From: Closterium sp. NIES-65
Lineage: Eukaryota; Streptophyta; Zygnematophyceae; Desmidiales; Closteriaceae
Reading direction: 5' to 3'
DNA length: 64,000 bases
Assembly (NCBI GenBank): GCA_948144175.1
Contig: CANXME010000240.1
Span: 57,334 to 121,333 of the forward strand
Positions within the stretch are counted from its first letter, which is position 1. Every line of letters starts with the position of its first letter. The position numbers and the translations under genes are program-made. This document shows positions 1-11,407 of the stretch, piece after piece. The notes under the pieces are model-generated. The model searched no databases. It saw only the letters and a program-made list of their open reading frames with translations, and was not told the origin of the DNA.

Positions 1-3000
1 CTCACTGTCGACCTCCTTGAGGAGTCCCTGCTAGCGGCTGAGAAGAGTATTGTCGCTGTAGGGGCCTCTCGGGGTGACCCTCGCACCCCCATCTTTGAGG
101 GGTGTGGTCCTTCCCCCCTGCTGCCCTCTGTCGCCTCTGCCGCTGCGGCCGACCTCACTGGTTTTGAGTCGGTCGGCGCGGCGTCTGCCCCCAGCGGCAG
201 ACGCCGCTTTGGCAAGGGCAAGGGGGGCAAGGGAGCGGGTGGAGCTAGAGGGGGCGGTGGAGGAGGCGGTGGGGGTGGCGGGGGGAGTGGGGGTGGCGGT
301 GGGGGTGGTGGCGGGAGTGGAGGTACTGGTGGCGGCGGTGGAGGCGGAGGTGGCGGCGGAGGTGGTAGCGGAGGAGGCGGTGGGAGCGGTGGGAGCGACG
401 GTCCTGGTGGGGGAGGTGGAGGTGGAGACGGGGGTGGCGGTGGAGGCGGGGGTGGCGGTGGAGGCGGGGGTCGGAGTGGCTCGTCCCAGCGGAGCAGCTC
501 CGGGGGTGGTCAGCGCCAGCAGCAGCAGCAGCAGCAGCAGCCGGAGCAGCAGCCACAGCAGCAGCAGCGCTCTCGCACCGTCCCCGCCCCTCAGCAGCTC
601 CGTGAGTGGTACTCGCAGCGTCAGCGTGGTGGTGCGCTTGGTCCTTGCCCCTACGTTCTTCGCACCGGTGACCGTGCAGGGGAGAGGTGTGGAGGCGCGC
701 ACACAGCCCGCCGCTGCTTTGGCCGCCTGACTGACGCCTGGCGTCAGCAGTTTCCGGAGGCAGCTGAGATCCCCCGCTGGGGAGAGCTGTCTAGGGCTGG
801 TGTAGCTATTTATGATCTTGATTTTGATGATATTCTCTCTGCTATGTATGCTGCGATTGGTAGTGATGAGGATGACTGTTACCGGTGTTTCCCGCCCGAC
901 CCGGGCATTGGTACTGCCGCGTCAGGTACTAGTGAGGCTGCTGCTCTAGGTGCCAGTGCGTTTGTGCTCTCAGGTGCTGGTGAGTCTGCCCTCTCAGGTA
1001 CTGTGTCGGCTTCGGCCTCTCACACCTTCACCCTTGACTCTGGAGCGTCTCGCTCCTTCTTTAGGGACCGCACCACTCTCACGCCGCTGAGTCGGCCGGT
1101 TGCGGTGTCCCTGGCTGACCCCTCTGGGGGGCCTGTCCTGTCTCGCTTCTCCACTGTCCTCCCGTGTCCGGCGGCCCCCTCTGGCACCCTGACTGGTCTT
1201 TACCTCCCCTCGTTCTCGACGAACTTGGTGAGTGGTGCTGACCTCCAGGATGCGGGTGTCCACCAGTTCACCCCTGCTCGTCAGCGGGTGACCCACTGCA
1301 CGGAGGCGGATACAGGTCGCCACCTGGCTACGTTTACACGTCGGCCAGGGTCGAGCCTGTACACACTGACCACTGCTTCTCCTCCAGGTGCTGAGTCTGG
1401 TAGGGTCCCTTCGTCTGGTCAGGTGTTTGCTGCAGCGTCCAGGTCTGGTCCTGAGTCTGCCCCCTGCTCGTGCCGTCGTCTGTCTCACGAGACCCTCCTC
1501 TGGCACCACCGCCTTGGCCACCCCTCTCTGCTTCGGCTCAGAGGCATGGCCTCGCGAGTCCTTGTGTCTGGTCTTCCCCGGTCTCTCCCTCCCCTTCCTC
1601 CGGGCCCTGGCCCCACCTGTGTCCCCTGTGTCGAGGGGCGCCAGCGTGCTGCCCCTCACTCCTCCCAGTTTCCTCCGACAGAGGCCCCGTTGCAGACGCT
1701 TCACATGGACGTGTGGGGCCCAGCCCGCGTCCGTGGACAGGGTCAGGAGCGCTACTTCCTGCTGGTGGTTGACGACTACTCGCGTTACACCACAGTCTTC
1801 CCCTTGCGCAGCAAGGGTGAGGTCACTGAGGTGTTGATCGACTGGATCCGCGCAGCTCGTCTCCAGCTTCGGAGGAGCTTTGGCTCTGACTTCCCTGTTT
1901 TGCGTCTGCACTCGGACAGAGGCGGAGAGTTCTCCTCTGGCCTCCTGAGTGCCTACTGTCGTGCGCGAGGCATCCGTCAGACCTTCACGCTTCCGGACTC
2001 ACCACAGCAGAATGGGATTGCTGAGCGCCGCATTGGCATGGTCATGGACGTCGCTCGTACGTCCATGATGCATGCGGCTGCTCCCCATTTTCTGTGGCCG
2101 TTTGCGGTCAGTTACGCTGCGCACCAGATCAACCTCCACCCCAGGGTCTCTCGACCGGAGACCTCCCCAGCCCTGCTGTGGACGGGGAAGGTTGGCGATG
2201 CGTCGGCGTTCCGGGTCTGGGGATCTCGGGCGTTTGTTCGCGACCTGTCTGCGGACAAGCTGTCCCCTCGTGCTTCTCCCTGCGTCTTCCTGGGGTTCCC
2301 CCCCGATGCCCCTGGGTGGCAGTTTTACCACCCCACCTCTCGACGTGTTCTGTCCTCCCAGGACGTCACGTTCGACGAGTCGGTACCCTACTACCGCCTC
2401 TTCCCCGACCGCACTCCGTCCCTCCCCCCACCCCCGCTCTTCTTGGTACCAGGTCCCCCCCCGGTAGTCCCCCTCCCCCCTCAGGGTCCTGCCCCTTCAG
2501 GTGTGTCCCAGGTAGACGCGGTCGAGCCTGTCGAGGTCACTGGTGACTCTGGTGCTGCTGCGGGAGCTGAGCCTGGGGGTGCGGAGTCTGGGGGTGCTGA
2601 GCCTGGAGGTGCCGAGTCTGGGGGTGCTGAGCCTGGGGGTGTTGAGCCTGGAGGTGCCGAGTCTGGGGGTGCTGTGCCTGGGGGTGCTGAGCCTGGAGGT
2701 GCTGAGCCTGGGGGTGCTGAGCCTGGGGGTGCTGAGCCTGGGGGTGCTGTGCCTGCGGGTGCTGTGTCTAGGGGTGCTGAGCCTGGAGGTGCTGTGCCTG
2801 GGGGTGCTTCGTCTCGCCTGGAGCCACTCTCCCCACAGGAGCTGCGTGAGTGGTTTGCCAGGCGCTGGAGGCGTGCTGCTGGTGCTGGTGGTTCTTCGGC
2901 TGCAGAGGGTACTGCTGCTGCGCGCCCCGCCGGTGCTCGTACTGTGGGTGCTGGAGCTGCTGAGTCTGAGAGTTCTCCTGGAGCTGGTCCTGCTGAGGGT

Positions 3001-5414
3001 GTTGGCGCTGAGCCTGCCGTTGGCGGTCCGACTGACGGTGCTCCTGGTGCTGCGGCTGGAGGTTCTGGAGCTTCTGGTGGTGCTGCTGGAGGTGCTGCTG
3101 GAGTGGGTGCACCTGCCGGGGCTGCTGGTGCTGTTCCTGCTGTTTCTAGCGTCGCCGCGCGGCCCCGACCGTACTTCGTTCCGCTCCTGCAGCAGGTTCT
3201 TGGTCTTACACCTCCTCCTCCTCCCTTAGAGGGTCCGCAGCCTGTCCGGTCACAGCCACAGCTACAGCCTGCCTCCCCTTTGCCTGCTCCTTCTCCCTAC
3301 GCTGGTCCGACTGGAGGTCTTACTGAGCGTCGTGAGCCTGCGTCTCGTCCTGTGTCGCCTGTTCGTACTGAGCGCGCTAGTGGTCGCGGGTCGCGTCAGC
3401 GTCCTCCTCCTGTCCCTGGCACGCACCGGATGTCACTGCGTCCGTCCACTGCTCCTCTGCGTGCCCCTTTGCCTTCTCCTCCTGCTTCCTCTCTTCCTGC
3501 TCTTGCCGACCCGGAGTCGGACTCTCTTCGTGCTGCCAGTCCTACTGTCACGCGTCTCCTGGCTACTGCTGTCACTGACCCCTCCTTCGAGTCGTCTGCT
3601 GCGTCTGCCCTTGTCACTGAGCTTGTCGACTTTGCTGCGCGCTGTCGTCTAGACTACGCTGCTCGTCTTGTCACTGAGTCTGAGTCCGCCTGTCCTCCGT
3701 CCGTCGGGGGTGAGTGTGCCCTTGGCACGGACGTCCTTGAGGACAGGCAGGAGGAGTTCCAGTGTCTGGCCGCCGCTTCACCTCGTCTCGCGTCTGTACT
3801 GCTGGCCCCTGAGGGAGACCCGGATGCACCAGACATCCCGACTCCGCGCTCTTACGCGGAGGCGATAGAGGGTCCCTACTCCTCTCAGTGGCAGGCAGCT
3901 ATGGATGCAGAGATGGCTTCCTGGAAGTCCACAGGCACCTACGTTGACGCTGTTCCCCCTCCTGGGGCGAACATCGTCAGTGGCATGTGGATTTTCAGGG
4001 TGAAGCGGCCGCCGGGTTCTCCGCCTGTCTTCAAGGCGCGTTACGTGGCTCGTGGCTTCAGTCAGCGGCAGGGGGTTGACTACTTTCAGACCTTCTCCCC
4101 CACCCCGAAGATGACCACTCTTCGGGTTCTGCTGCACGTTGCTGCTCACCGTGACTACGAGCTCCACTCTCTCGACTTCAGCACAGCTTTCTTGCAGGGC
4201 AGCCTGCACGTGGAGATCTGGCTGCGTCGCCCACCTGGCTTCACTGGGTCTTTCCCTCCTGGTACCCAGTGGAGTCTCCGGCGTCCAGTCTACGGTTCCG
4301 CCAGGCGCCACGTGAGTGGCACGACACACTGAGGACTACGCTCGCGGCACTTGGGTTTGCTCCTTCCACTGCCGACCCGTCGCTGTTTCTGCGCACCGAC
4401 ACCTCTCTGCCGCCGTTCTACATCCTCGTGTACGTCGACGACTTGGTCTTTGCCACAGCTGACACTGCTGGACTCGCCTACGTGAAGTCCGAGCTGCAGA
4501 AGAGACACACGTGCACTGACCTGGGTGAACTGCGCAGCTACCTTGGCTTGCAGATCACCCGGGACAGAGCACGCCGCACCATTACCCTGACTCAGTCACA
4601 CATGGTGCAGCAGGTCCTTCAGCGCTTCGGCTTCACGTACTCCTCGCCTCAGGCCACTCCTCTGCCTACTCGCCACTCGCTCTCAGCTCTGCCTTCGGAT
4701 GAGTCCGTAGAGTCGAGTGGCCCGTTTGCAGAGCTTGTTGGCTGCCTCATGTACCTGATGACCTGCACACGACCTGACCTCGCATACCCTCTTAGCATTC
4801 TCGCACGCTTTGTTGCTCCTGGGAGACACCGACCAGAGCACATGGCTGCAGCGAAGAGGGTGTTGCGCTACTTGTGCATTACGTCGGGCATGGGGCTAGT
4901 GCTTGGAGGGCGCAGTCCAGTGGTCCTCACTGGGCACGCAGACGCTTCTTGGGCTGACGACCAGGCTACGCAGCGGTCGTCACAGGGTTACACCTTCAGC
5001 CTTGGTTCCGGCTCTGTCTCGTGGCGGGCTACCCGCTCGTCTTCTGTTCTCGGCTCCAGTTGTGAGGCTGAGATCTACGCTGGGGCTATGGCTGCACAGG
5101 AGTTACGCTGGCTCACCTACCTGCTGACCGACCTTGGAGAGCAGCCTCGTTCTCCTCCAGTCCTGTACGTAGACAACAAGGCCATGCTGGCCTTGTGTCG
5201 AGAGCAGCGACTGGAGCACAGAACGAAGCACATTGCTCTTCGCTACTTTCTTGCTCGTGAGCTACAGCAGCGTGGACAGCTGCGACTTGCGTACGTGGCC
5301 TCTGAGGCCAACACTGCTGATGTCTTCACCAAGGCACTTGCGCCTTGTGATCATCAGCGTTGCTGCACGCAGTTGGGTCTTGTGCCTGTCTTGCCTCACT
5401 TGCTCTCCTCTTGA
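1..5414 (+). pseudogene. Copia C1 gag-pol region
   Basis: Retroelement polyprotein region. The Gag end (about 190-640) is a very long glycine tract followed by a glutamine tract, then a finger with spacing C-X13-C-X3-H-X4-C (about 645-720). The protease carries LDSGAS near 1035. The pre-integrase HHCC zinc region (WHHRLGHPS ... CVPCVEG) is at about 1500-1640. The integrase core has MDVWGPA near 1705, SDRGGEF near 1912 and GIAERRI near 2020. Reverse transcriptase runs about 3890-4500 with YVDDLVFA near 4430. RNase H follows at about 4910-5390 (HADASWADDQ, SSCEAEIYAG). Family assignment is firm. The region is broken about once and is probably no longer a working polyprotein. Confidence 0.9.
2560..2815 (+). 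repeat. 15-bp coding tandem repeat (AEPGG linker) in Copia C1
   Basis: About 17 imperfect copies of a 15-base unit of the type gctgagcctgggggt, read as Ala-Glu-Pro-Gly-Gly with Glu/Val and Glu/Ser exchanges. It lies between integrase and reverse transcriptase. Shorter or diverged forms of the same linker occur on the minus strand in Copia C3 (about 34,480-34,590) and Copia C5 (about 61,120-61,380), so it is a lineage trait that expands and contracts. Confidence 0.9.
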
Positions 5415-5611
5415 CCTTGCTTGTACCTTCGCATATATATACTCTTGCTCTTGTATATCTCTATATATGATCTTGCATGTGAACTGGCCTTGTGGCCTTT
5501 GAACTTGTGCTCGGAATGCGTGGTGACTTTGTGATCCACCCTGAGCTTTGCTTTGCTTTGCTTGACTGGTCTTGTGACCCCTTGTTCTCCCCCACTTTGC
5601 CTATGGGGGTG

Positions 5612-5742
5612 TGTCAGAACATATAGCTTACTTGTTTGTGTAGGCTATAGTGGGGTATCCCATAGGGGGTACAACACATTAGGGTTTCCTATTTGTATTC
5701 ACTTCACTTCATAGTCATCCATTCTCGTTCTTTGTTTTCACA
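5612..5742 (+). repeat. 3' LTR of Copia C1
   Basis: About 131 bp, starting tgtcagaac just after a purine-rich tract and ending ttttcaca before Gypsy G1 sequence. It shares the block 'gtaggctatagtgggg ... gggtac' with the short LTRs of Copia C3 and C5, so these belong to one Copia lineage with unusually short LTRs. Confidence 0.8.
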
Positions 5743-8700
5743 GCCGCAAATGCCGCTGCCGCACCGTTCAAAGGGCGCTGCTTTGCGTGCAATCGGCCGG
5801 GACATCGCAAGAGCGAATGCCCGGAAAACGCTAAGGGAAAGGGGGAAGCTGAGCAGCAGACACAGACCAAGCAGCAGGGAAACGCTGGGAGTCAGTAGCA
5901 GACGGGCCCTCTACTGACAGGTCACGCCGCTCGCCCGACCCAACCGACCCTCACCGAGTGATTGTGCCGGTTCACGCAATCGACCACACCCGGCCGAATA
6001 AGGAGGGTACCACGGTAGATAGCCCTATACTGCTCAGTGGGAAAATTGGGACGGACTTAGTTAAAATCTTCGTAGACGGGGGAGCCAGCCACAGCCTCAT
6101 TAACACTGCTACAGCACGAAAACTGCGACTGCCACTGAACCGATGCTTACCTGAGATCGTCGCACGACTGGTAGACGGCACGCCGCTGGCAATACGGGAA
6201 CGCGTAGACCGAGTTCGGATTCGATGCGGGGGTAACTTCACGTTTAGTCAGGAAATGCTCGCAACGACCCTCGACGGAACCGACATTTTACTCGGGCGTG
6301 ATTGGCTGCGACGACACAACCCGCGAATTGACTGGACGACGGGTGACTGCACCGTGCGAGTAAACGGTAACAACATCACCTTACCTCGCTGGGGCTCGCC
6401 TGGGTCTTCGTCGGTGCGTGTCAATGCGATCACGATGAAACGCGCTGTAGCGGCCGGAGCTGACGTGTACGCGGTTGACATTCGGGAAGCCGAGGCAGCA
6501 GACAAGGGAGGGGATTTACAGAAACTGCTGACCGATGTACCGAGTGATCTGGCAGCGCTGTTAAAACAGTACAGTAACATTTTCCCGGACGACCTGCCGA
6601 CGGGACTGCCACCTCAGCGACCGCACAATCACAGGATAGAACTGGAACCGGGGGCATAGCCAACAGTACAGCGACAGTTCCGACTGACCCAACCCGAACT
6701 AGACGAACTGAGGAAGCAGCTCGATTACCTGCTCGAAAAGGAATTCATTCGCCCTAGTTCGTCGCCCTTCGCCGCACCCATACTATTCACACCGAAAAAG
6801 GACGGGGGGTTTCGCATGTGTATCGACTACAGGGCACTGAACAGGGTTACCATCAAATCCCGTTACCCCATCCCACGACCCGACGAACTGATCGACCAAC
6901 TGCGCACAGCCCGGGTTTTCTCGAAAATTGACCTCCGGGGAGGCTACCACCAAATCCGCGTCAACCCACCCGACTGCCCTAAAACCGCATTCCGAACACG
7001 CTACGGATCCTTCGAATACACCGTCATGCCATTCGGACTGACCAACGCCCCCGCCACTTTCCAAATGACCATGAACGAAGCATTCCGCCCACTTTTAGAT
7101 AAGTGCGTCATCGTTTATCTGGACGACATACTGATTTACAGCCCTGACAGAGCACAGCACTTACACGACATCGAGGCAGTTTTTAAAATCCTATGTGAGA
7201 ACCGCCTACTGACCAAAGCATCTAAGTGTGAGTTTTTACAGGACCGCCTGGAGTTTTTGGGACATGTTATTTCAGCTGCGGGAGTGGAAATCGACCCGAA
7301 GAAAATCGCGACGATTCAGGCGTGGCACGCGCCGACCAACCTGACCGAGTTGCAGAGTTTTCTAGGGTTCGTCAACTACGTGCGCCGGTTCGTCCCCGAC
7401 ATGGCGAAGCTGACTGCCCCGTTGACCGACCTGCTGAGGAAGGGGGTTGAGTACACGTGGGGGGAGAAAGAGCAAGCTGCCTTCTCGGCCCTCAAAAACA
7501 TTTTGTGCTCCCCGCCCGTCCTTCACATTGCAGATCCCCACTGTCCGTTCGAGCTCGTCACCGACGCAAGTGACATCGCTGTGGGAGCAGTACTGTTGCA
7601 GGACTTCGGGAACGGCCTCCAGCCAATCGCGTACGAGTCCCGCAAACTACACCCGCCCGAACGTAACTACCCGATACACGACCGCGAGATGCTAGCGATC
7701 GTGCACGCGTTCAAAGTCTGGCGATGTTACCTGACTGGCGCCGACGTGACAGTACGGACAGACCACCGCTCGCTACAGTACCTTCGCGCCCAACCGAATC
7801 TCAACCCACGACAGATTCGCTGGTTGGACTATCTTGAGTCCAATTTTCACTACACCATCACGTACAAAAAAGGAGCATCCAACATCGCCGACGCTCTCAC
7901 CCGCCCCACAGCCCAACTCCACGCCATCCTACTCGCCCAGACCAACCCACTTTTAACTGGCCTATTTACCCACGGATACCGCACCGACCCATTTTTTACG
8001 ACCGGAAATTCACAGCAACTGGCAGAAGCAAAAGGAGTCTATTACGTAAAAACAGGCACCAACCGCATTTGGGTACCCGCGTACCCACTACTGAGGGAGC
8101 TGCTACTGCAGGAGGCACACGACGGGATTACCTCGGGACACTTCGGGGTAGAAAAAACACGACAGCAACTGCAGCGGTACTATTACTGGCCGGAGCTGTT
8201 GACCGACGTACAGCAGCACGTGGGCTCGTGCCCTACGTGTCAGGTGATAAAGAGTTCAAGGAAGCGGAAGGCGGGTCAATTGCAGCCGATACCACCGCCC
8301 GAACGCGCCTGGCAGCAAGTAACCATGGACTTCGTCACAGGGTTACCTTCGAACCCTGGGGGTAACGACGCGGTGATGGTCGTCGTGGATAGGCTGACGA
8401 AGATGGCACACTTCGCTGCGTGCAAAAAGTCGATCTCGGCCGAGGAGACCGCTCGCCTGTTCATCGCAGCCGTTGTTCGCCTGCACGGGATACCAGCAGC
8501 AATTATCAGCGACAGGGACACGAAGTTTACCAGCAACTTCTGGAAGAACCTCTGGGAGCAGTTCGGGACCAGGCTACAGTTCAGTTCGTCGTACCACCCC
8601 GAGACCGACGGCCAAACGGAACGAACGAATCAGACGATGGAGCAGTTGATTCGTGCCACGTGTGACGACCCCACGACCTGGGAGCAGCAGCTGCCGCTGA

Positions 8701-9386
8701 TCGAGTTCGCGTACAACAACGCCACATCAGCCACGACGCAGCAGTCCCCGTTCTACCTGAACTATGGGCAAAACCCCACAGTGCCCATGACGCCGAGTCG
8801 GGACAACCCAACGCCACGTGCACAACAATTCGCCGAAATCCTGCAAGCTGCCCGCGCCAGAGCCGCCGAAGCAATAAAAAAGGCCAACGTCATCGCTAAG
8901 CGCAACGCTGATCGCCACCGCCGTCCTGTCACGTACCAATCTGGAGATTACGTGCTGCTTGACACGCAAAATCTGCGACTGCCCGACGTACCAAAATTAC
9001 GACCGCGCTACTGTGGACCATTCCAAATCAGTCACATGATCACACCCGTCACAGCGCACCTACTGTTGCCAACCGACTGGTACATCAGCCCTTCGTTCCA
9101 CGTCAGCCTACTCCGCCCATACATCCCGACCACAAGTCAACTGCCGCGTCACCGGCCACAATCAATGACTCGCCCTGCATCAGAGCCGATCATCGAGCCC
9201 GACAAAATTCTGAGCCATCGGATCCGCCATCCCACGGGAATCAGGAGGATTGAATTCCTCGTTCGCTGGAAAGACCGCACACCAACTGAAGATAGCTGGG
9301 TGCCCCTGAGCAACATCGAAAATCACCCTGCCCTGCAAGTGTACCTGAGGAGTCGGGGATTCCGCGATATACACGCACTCGCGTAG
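5743..9386 (+). pseudogene. Gypsy G1 gag tail and pol
   Basis: Gag CCHC knuckle (CNRPGHRKSEC) at about 5,776-5,825. A retropepsin-like protease with DGGASHSL lies near 6,075. Reverse transcriptase runs about 6,680-7,300, with [12 protein letters not shown] near 6,810 and YLDDILIYS near 7,120. RNase H is at about 7,540-7,900 (VTDASDIAVGAVLLQD). The integrase H2C2 zinc region is at about 8,110-8,260, and the DDE core shows TMDFVTGLP, ISDRDTKFTS and ETDGQTERTNQ (about 8,320-8,640). A C-terminal chromodomain (FLVRWKDRTPTEDSW) lies at about 9,240-9,380. Chromodomains of this family are known to steer integration toward particular histone marks. Confidence 0.9.
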
Positions 9387-9417
9387 CGGAGGGGGCTTCT
9401 TAAAGGGGGGGGGGTAG

Positions 9418-9744
9418 TGTAAGGAATTTTCTCGGCATTCCTTACGGGGCCGACTACATCGCGTACAGCAACAGCCGATTGTTCGCCCGTTACTGCTAAC
9501 GGAACTTCGCCGACTTCGCGCGCACTGTTTTGCCAAACCTAGCACTGCTGGCATGGCCGTATCGGCCTACGCTTCGGGACTAGCCCGAGCCTCGCTCCAG
9601 CGTAGCACTAGCAAGCTCGCACGCACCGCGTTACCGTTTTGCATGTTTCGCGTATAAATGTTCGCTCATACCTTCGCTCACATTTTGTACTCGTTTGACA
9701 CCTTAGTGCAATTCTCGCTACTTCGATTCATTGCACCCGTAACA
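9418..9744 (+). repeat. 3' LTR of Gypsy G1
   Basis: 327 bp, from tgtaaggaat to cccgtaaca. It is recognisably related to the Gypsy GB LTRs (same start, same internal blocks and the same end 'gcac..gtaaca') but clearly diverged, so G1 and GB are sister families. A TATA-like gtataaatg lies near 9,651 in the promoter part of the LTR. Its right edge is 365 bp upstream of the Derlin start codon. Confidence 0.85.
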
Positions 9745-10109
9745 GCAAGGAATAAATGCGGATTGAAGTGTTGTTCCTACCAGCGGTTCAGAGTTTGTTG
9801 AAGGGGAGTCGTTTGAAGGTTCTCTTCGCGTCCGCTATGCGTGGTTTGATTGGCGGAAACGCGCACGAGGGAATTTGATTGGTCAGTCACCTCAACACCT
9901 GCGTGTCTCCTTTGCAAGCTTCTCTGACATCGCTTTCTTTGCCGTTTGGTCTCGGTGCTGAAGGTTGCGTTGCTCTTGCAAGTTTGAGAGAGAATCCTGG
10001 AGCACACATTCCGTAGCAGCTGAGCTAGTTCTTTCGCCTCATCACCACCCGAGGCTTCCATAACCATTGCCCACGTCTCTTTACGGCACTTTTTGCGGTG
10101 TCGTCTACC
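9745..10109 (+). promoter_or_regulatory. Upstream region of the Derlin gene
   Basis: Unique sequence between the Gypsy G1 LTR and the Derlin start codon. No long open frame or repeat is evident. It must hold the Derlin 5' UTR and at least part of its promoter, unless transcription starts within the LTR. No confident promoter element could be placed by eye. Confidence 0.45.
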
Positions 10110-11262
10110 ATGGCGCAGACTCTTGAAGATTGGTACAAACAGATGCCCATTATAACCAGGTCTTACCTGACACTATCGTTCTTGACGACCGCGGGTTGCG
10201 CTCTCGAAGTATGGCTTACTTTGTTTTAGGTCGCTTTCCTAGTTATTCATCTTTAGGAGTCCTAATTATTTCTCGCATCCTCGCTGCAGGTCATTTCGCC
10301 GTTTTCCGTGTATTTCAACTCCAACTTAATCTTCAAGAAGTTTCAGTTATGGCGGCTCTTTACGAATTTCTTCTTCTTCGGAAGTATTGGTGGGTACAGT
10401 CTCAAAGTTTGAAGGTCTTTGTTTGTAAGCTGTCAGCTCGTTTACCGTGTCTCGGGTGTTACTGCAGGCATCGATTTCGTTTTCCACATGTTCTTCCTCT
10501 GCCGATATTGTAAACTGCTTGAGGAGACCTCTTTCCGTGGTCGCACGGCTGATTTCTTCTTTATGCTGCTGTTTGGCGGAGTCTTGTTAACTATGGTTGC
10601 TCCCTTCGTAAATATCCAGTTTCTCGGTTCTTCACTGACATTCATGATGGTGCGTGGATGTACTTCGACCTAGTTTGTTCCGAAGTCCGGTGGTTTCCAG
10701 TTTCTTGTTCATACTCGAATATACTTGCACCGTATACGGATGTCTTAATGCAGGTGTACGTATGGGGAAGGCGCAACCCTAATATTCAGATGAGCTTTCT
10801 TGGGTTGTTCAACTTCACAGCACCTTATCTTCCTTGGGTATGCATTACCACTTGCTAGGAAAACGGTGTCTGCAGTTTTTCTTCTTCATACTCACGTGTA
10901 TGCAATGCTTCAATCGTCTCGCAGGTCCTCTTGGGATTTTCCGTTCTTCTTGGAAGTAGCCCTGTGGTTGATCTTCTGGTGAGCTTAAGTTGGTTGGCTT
11001 TGCACTCGTTTTGCTATGCATGCGTGGTACATGTCTCAGCAGTTATCCCTTTTTCTGCTGCCTGTGTGTATCTCTCCAGGGAATGGCGGCAGGCCATGTG
11101 TATTACTTCCTGGTGGATGTTTATCCCAAGATTTCTGGTCGGCAACTGTTGAAAACTCCGGGCATATTGAAGGCGCTCTTTCCTCCAGATGATGTGGTGG
11201 TTGCGTTTCCTCCGGACGAGAGAGGGTTCGATCAGGCTGTCGGTGCTAATGGGCAGATGTAG
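10110..11262 (+). CDS. DER2: Derlin (DER2-like), six exons
   Basis: Derlins are rhomboid-like pseudoproteases of the ER membrane. They work with the Hrd1 ligase and Cdc48/p97 to draw misfolded proteins out of the ER for degradation. Exons joined by GT-AG introns are 10110-10208, 10290-10389, 10468-10649, 10754-10837, 10925-10978 and 11080-11262. Together they make 702 nt with a single stop, giving 233 residues, the normal Derlin length. The N-terminus ([14 protein letters not shown]) is almost that of plant DER2. The WR motif lies at residues 54-55 (FQLWRLFTN). [16 protein letters not shown] follows, then SLTFMMVYVW and PYLPWVLLGF. GMAAGH (residues 174-179) supplies the GxxxG motif. Several hydrophobic segments fit the six-helix rhomboid fold. 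The catalytic Ser/His pair of active rhomboids is not expected. The start codon is the first ATG and matches the family start. All introns are short (about 75-105 bp). It looks intact. Confidence 0.95.
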
Positions 11263-11407
11263 TTAATTTGTGTACAGGAAATGATTTTTGAACTGGCAGC
11301 TGTCAGTTCTTACCGTATGTACGTTAGTAAATCCAAGTTGTCTGAACATGCTAGAAACATGATTTGTCAATACCAATGGCAGAAAACTCTAGTTTTCATT
11401 TCATTTG
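11263..11407. other. Convergent 3' intergenic region between Derlin and DTD
   Basis: Only about 145 bp separate the Derlin stop codon from the DTD stop codon on the other strand. The two 3' UTRs must be very short or overlap. No other feature is seen here. Confidence 0.7.

Larger units (their letters stand above)
1..5742 (+). mobile_element. Ty1/copia element C1 (3' part; 5' end outside window)
   Basis: A Copia-type LTR retrotransposon fossil entering from the left edge. Visible parts in order are the end of gag, protease, GAG-pre-integrase region, integrase, a long linker, reverse transcriptase and RNase H. An AT-rich 3' region follows from 5415, then a purine tract ending in gggggtg, then a 3' LTR at 5612-5742. 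The order integrase before reverse transcriptase defines Copia. The element sits inside Gypsy G1: right after its LTR the sequence resumes in the Gypsy Gag zinc knuckle. It looks nearly whole in the part seen, with about one break. The 5' LTR is not in the window, so age and TSD cannot be judged. Confidence 0.93.
5743..9744 (+). mobile_element. Gypsy (chromovirus) element G1, 3' part
   Basis: A Ty3/gypsy element whose 5' portion is beyond the left edge because Copia C1 inserted into its gag. What remains is the Gag zinc knuckle, protease, reverse transcriptase, RNase H, integrase, a chromodomain, a G-rich polypurine tract (about 9,388-9,417) and the 3' LTR (9,418-9,744). Integrase after RNase H plus a chromodomain marks a chromovirus. 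It is a close relative of Gypsy GB. Apart from the Copia insertion it has about one or two breaks. The flanking base run after the LTR is gcaag; its partner would lie outside the window. Confidence 0.92.

Noticed and set aside
74-730. Long plus- and minus-strand open frames over the start of the window in frames other than the Copia Gag frame
   Set aside because: They arise from the glycine/glutamine codon repeats of Gag read out of frame; their products are Val/Glu- or Thr/Ala-rich without family features.
2560-2815. CRISPR-like array (also considered at 37,735 and 61,120)
   Set aside because: Units are contiguous without spacers, lie in retroelement coding or leader sequence, and the genome is eukaryotic.
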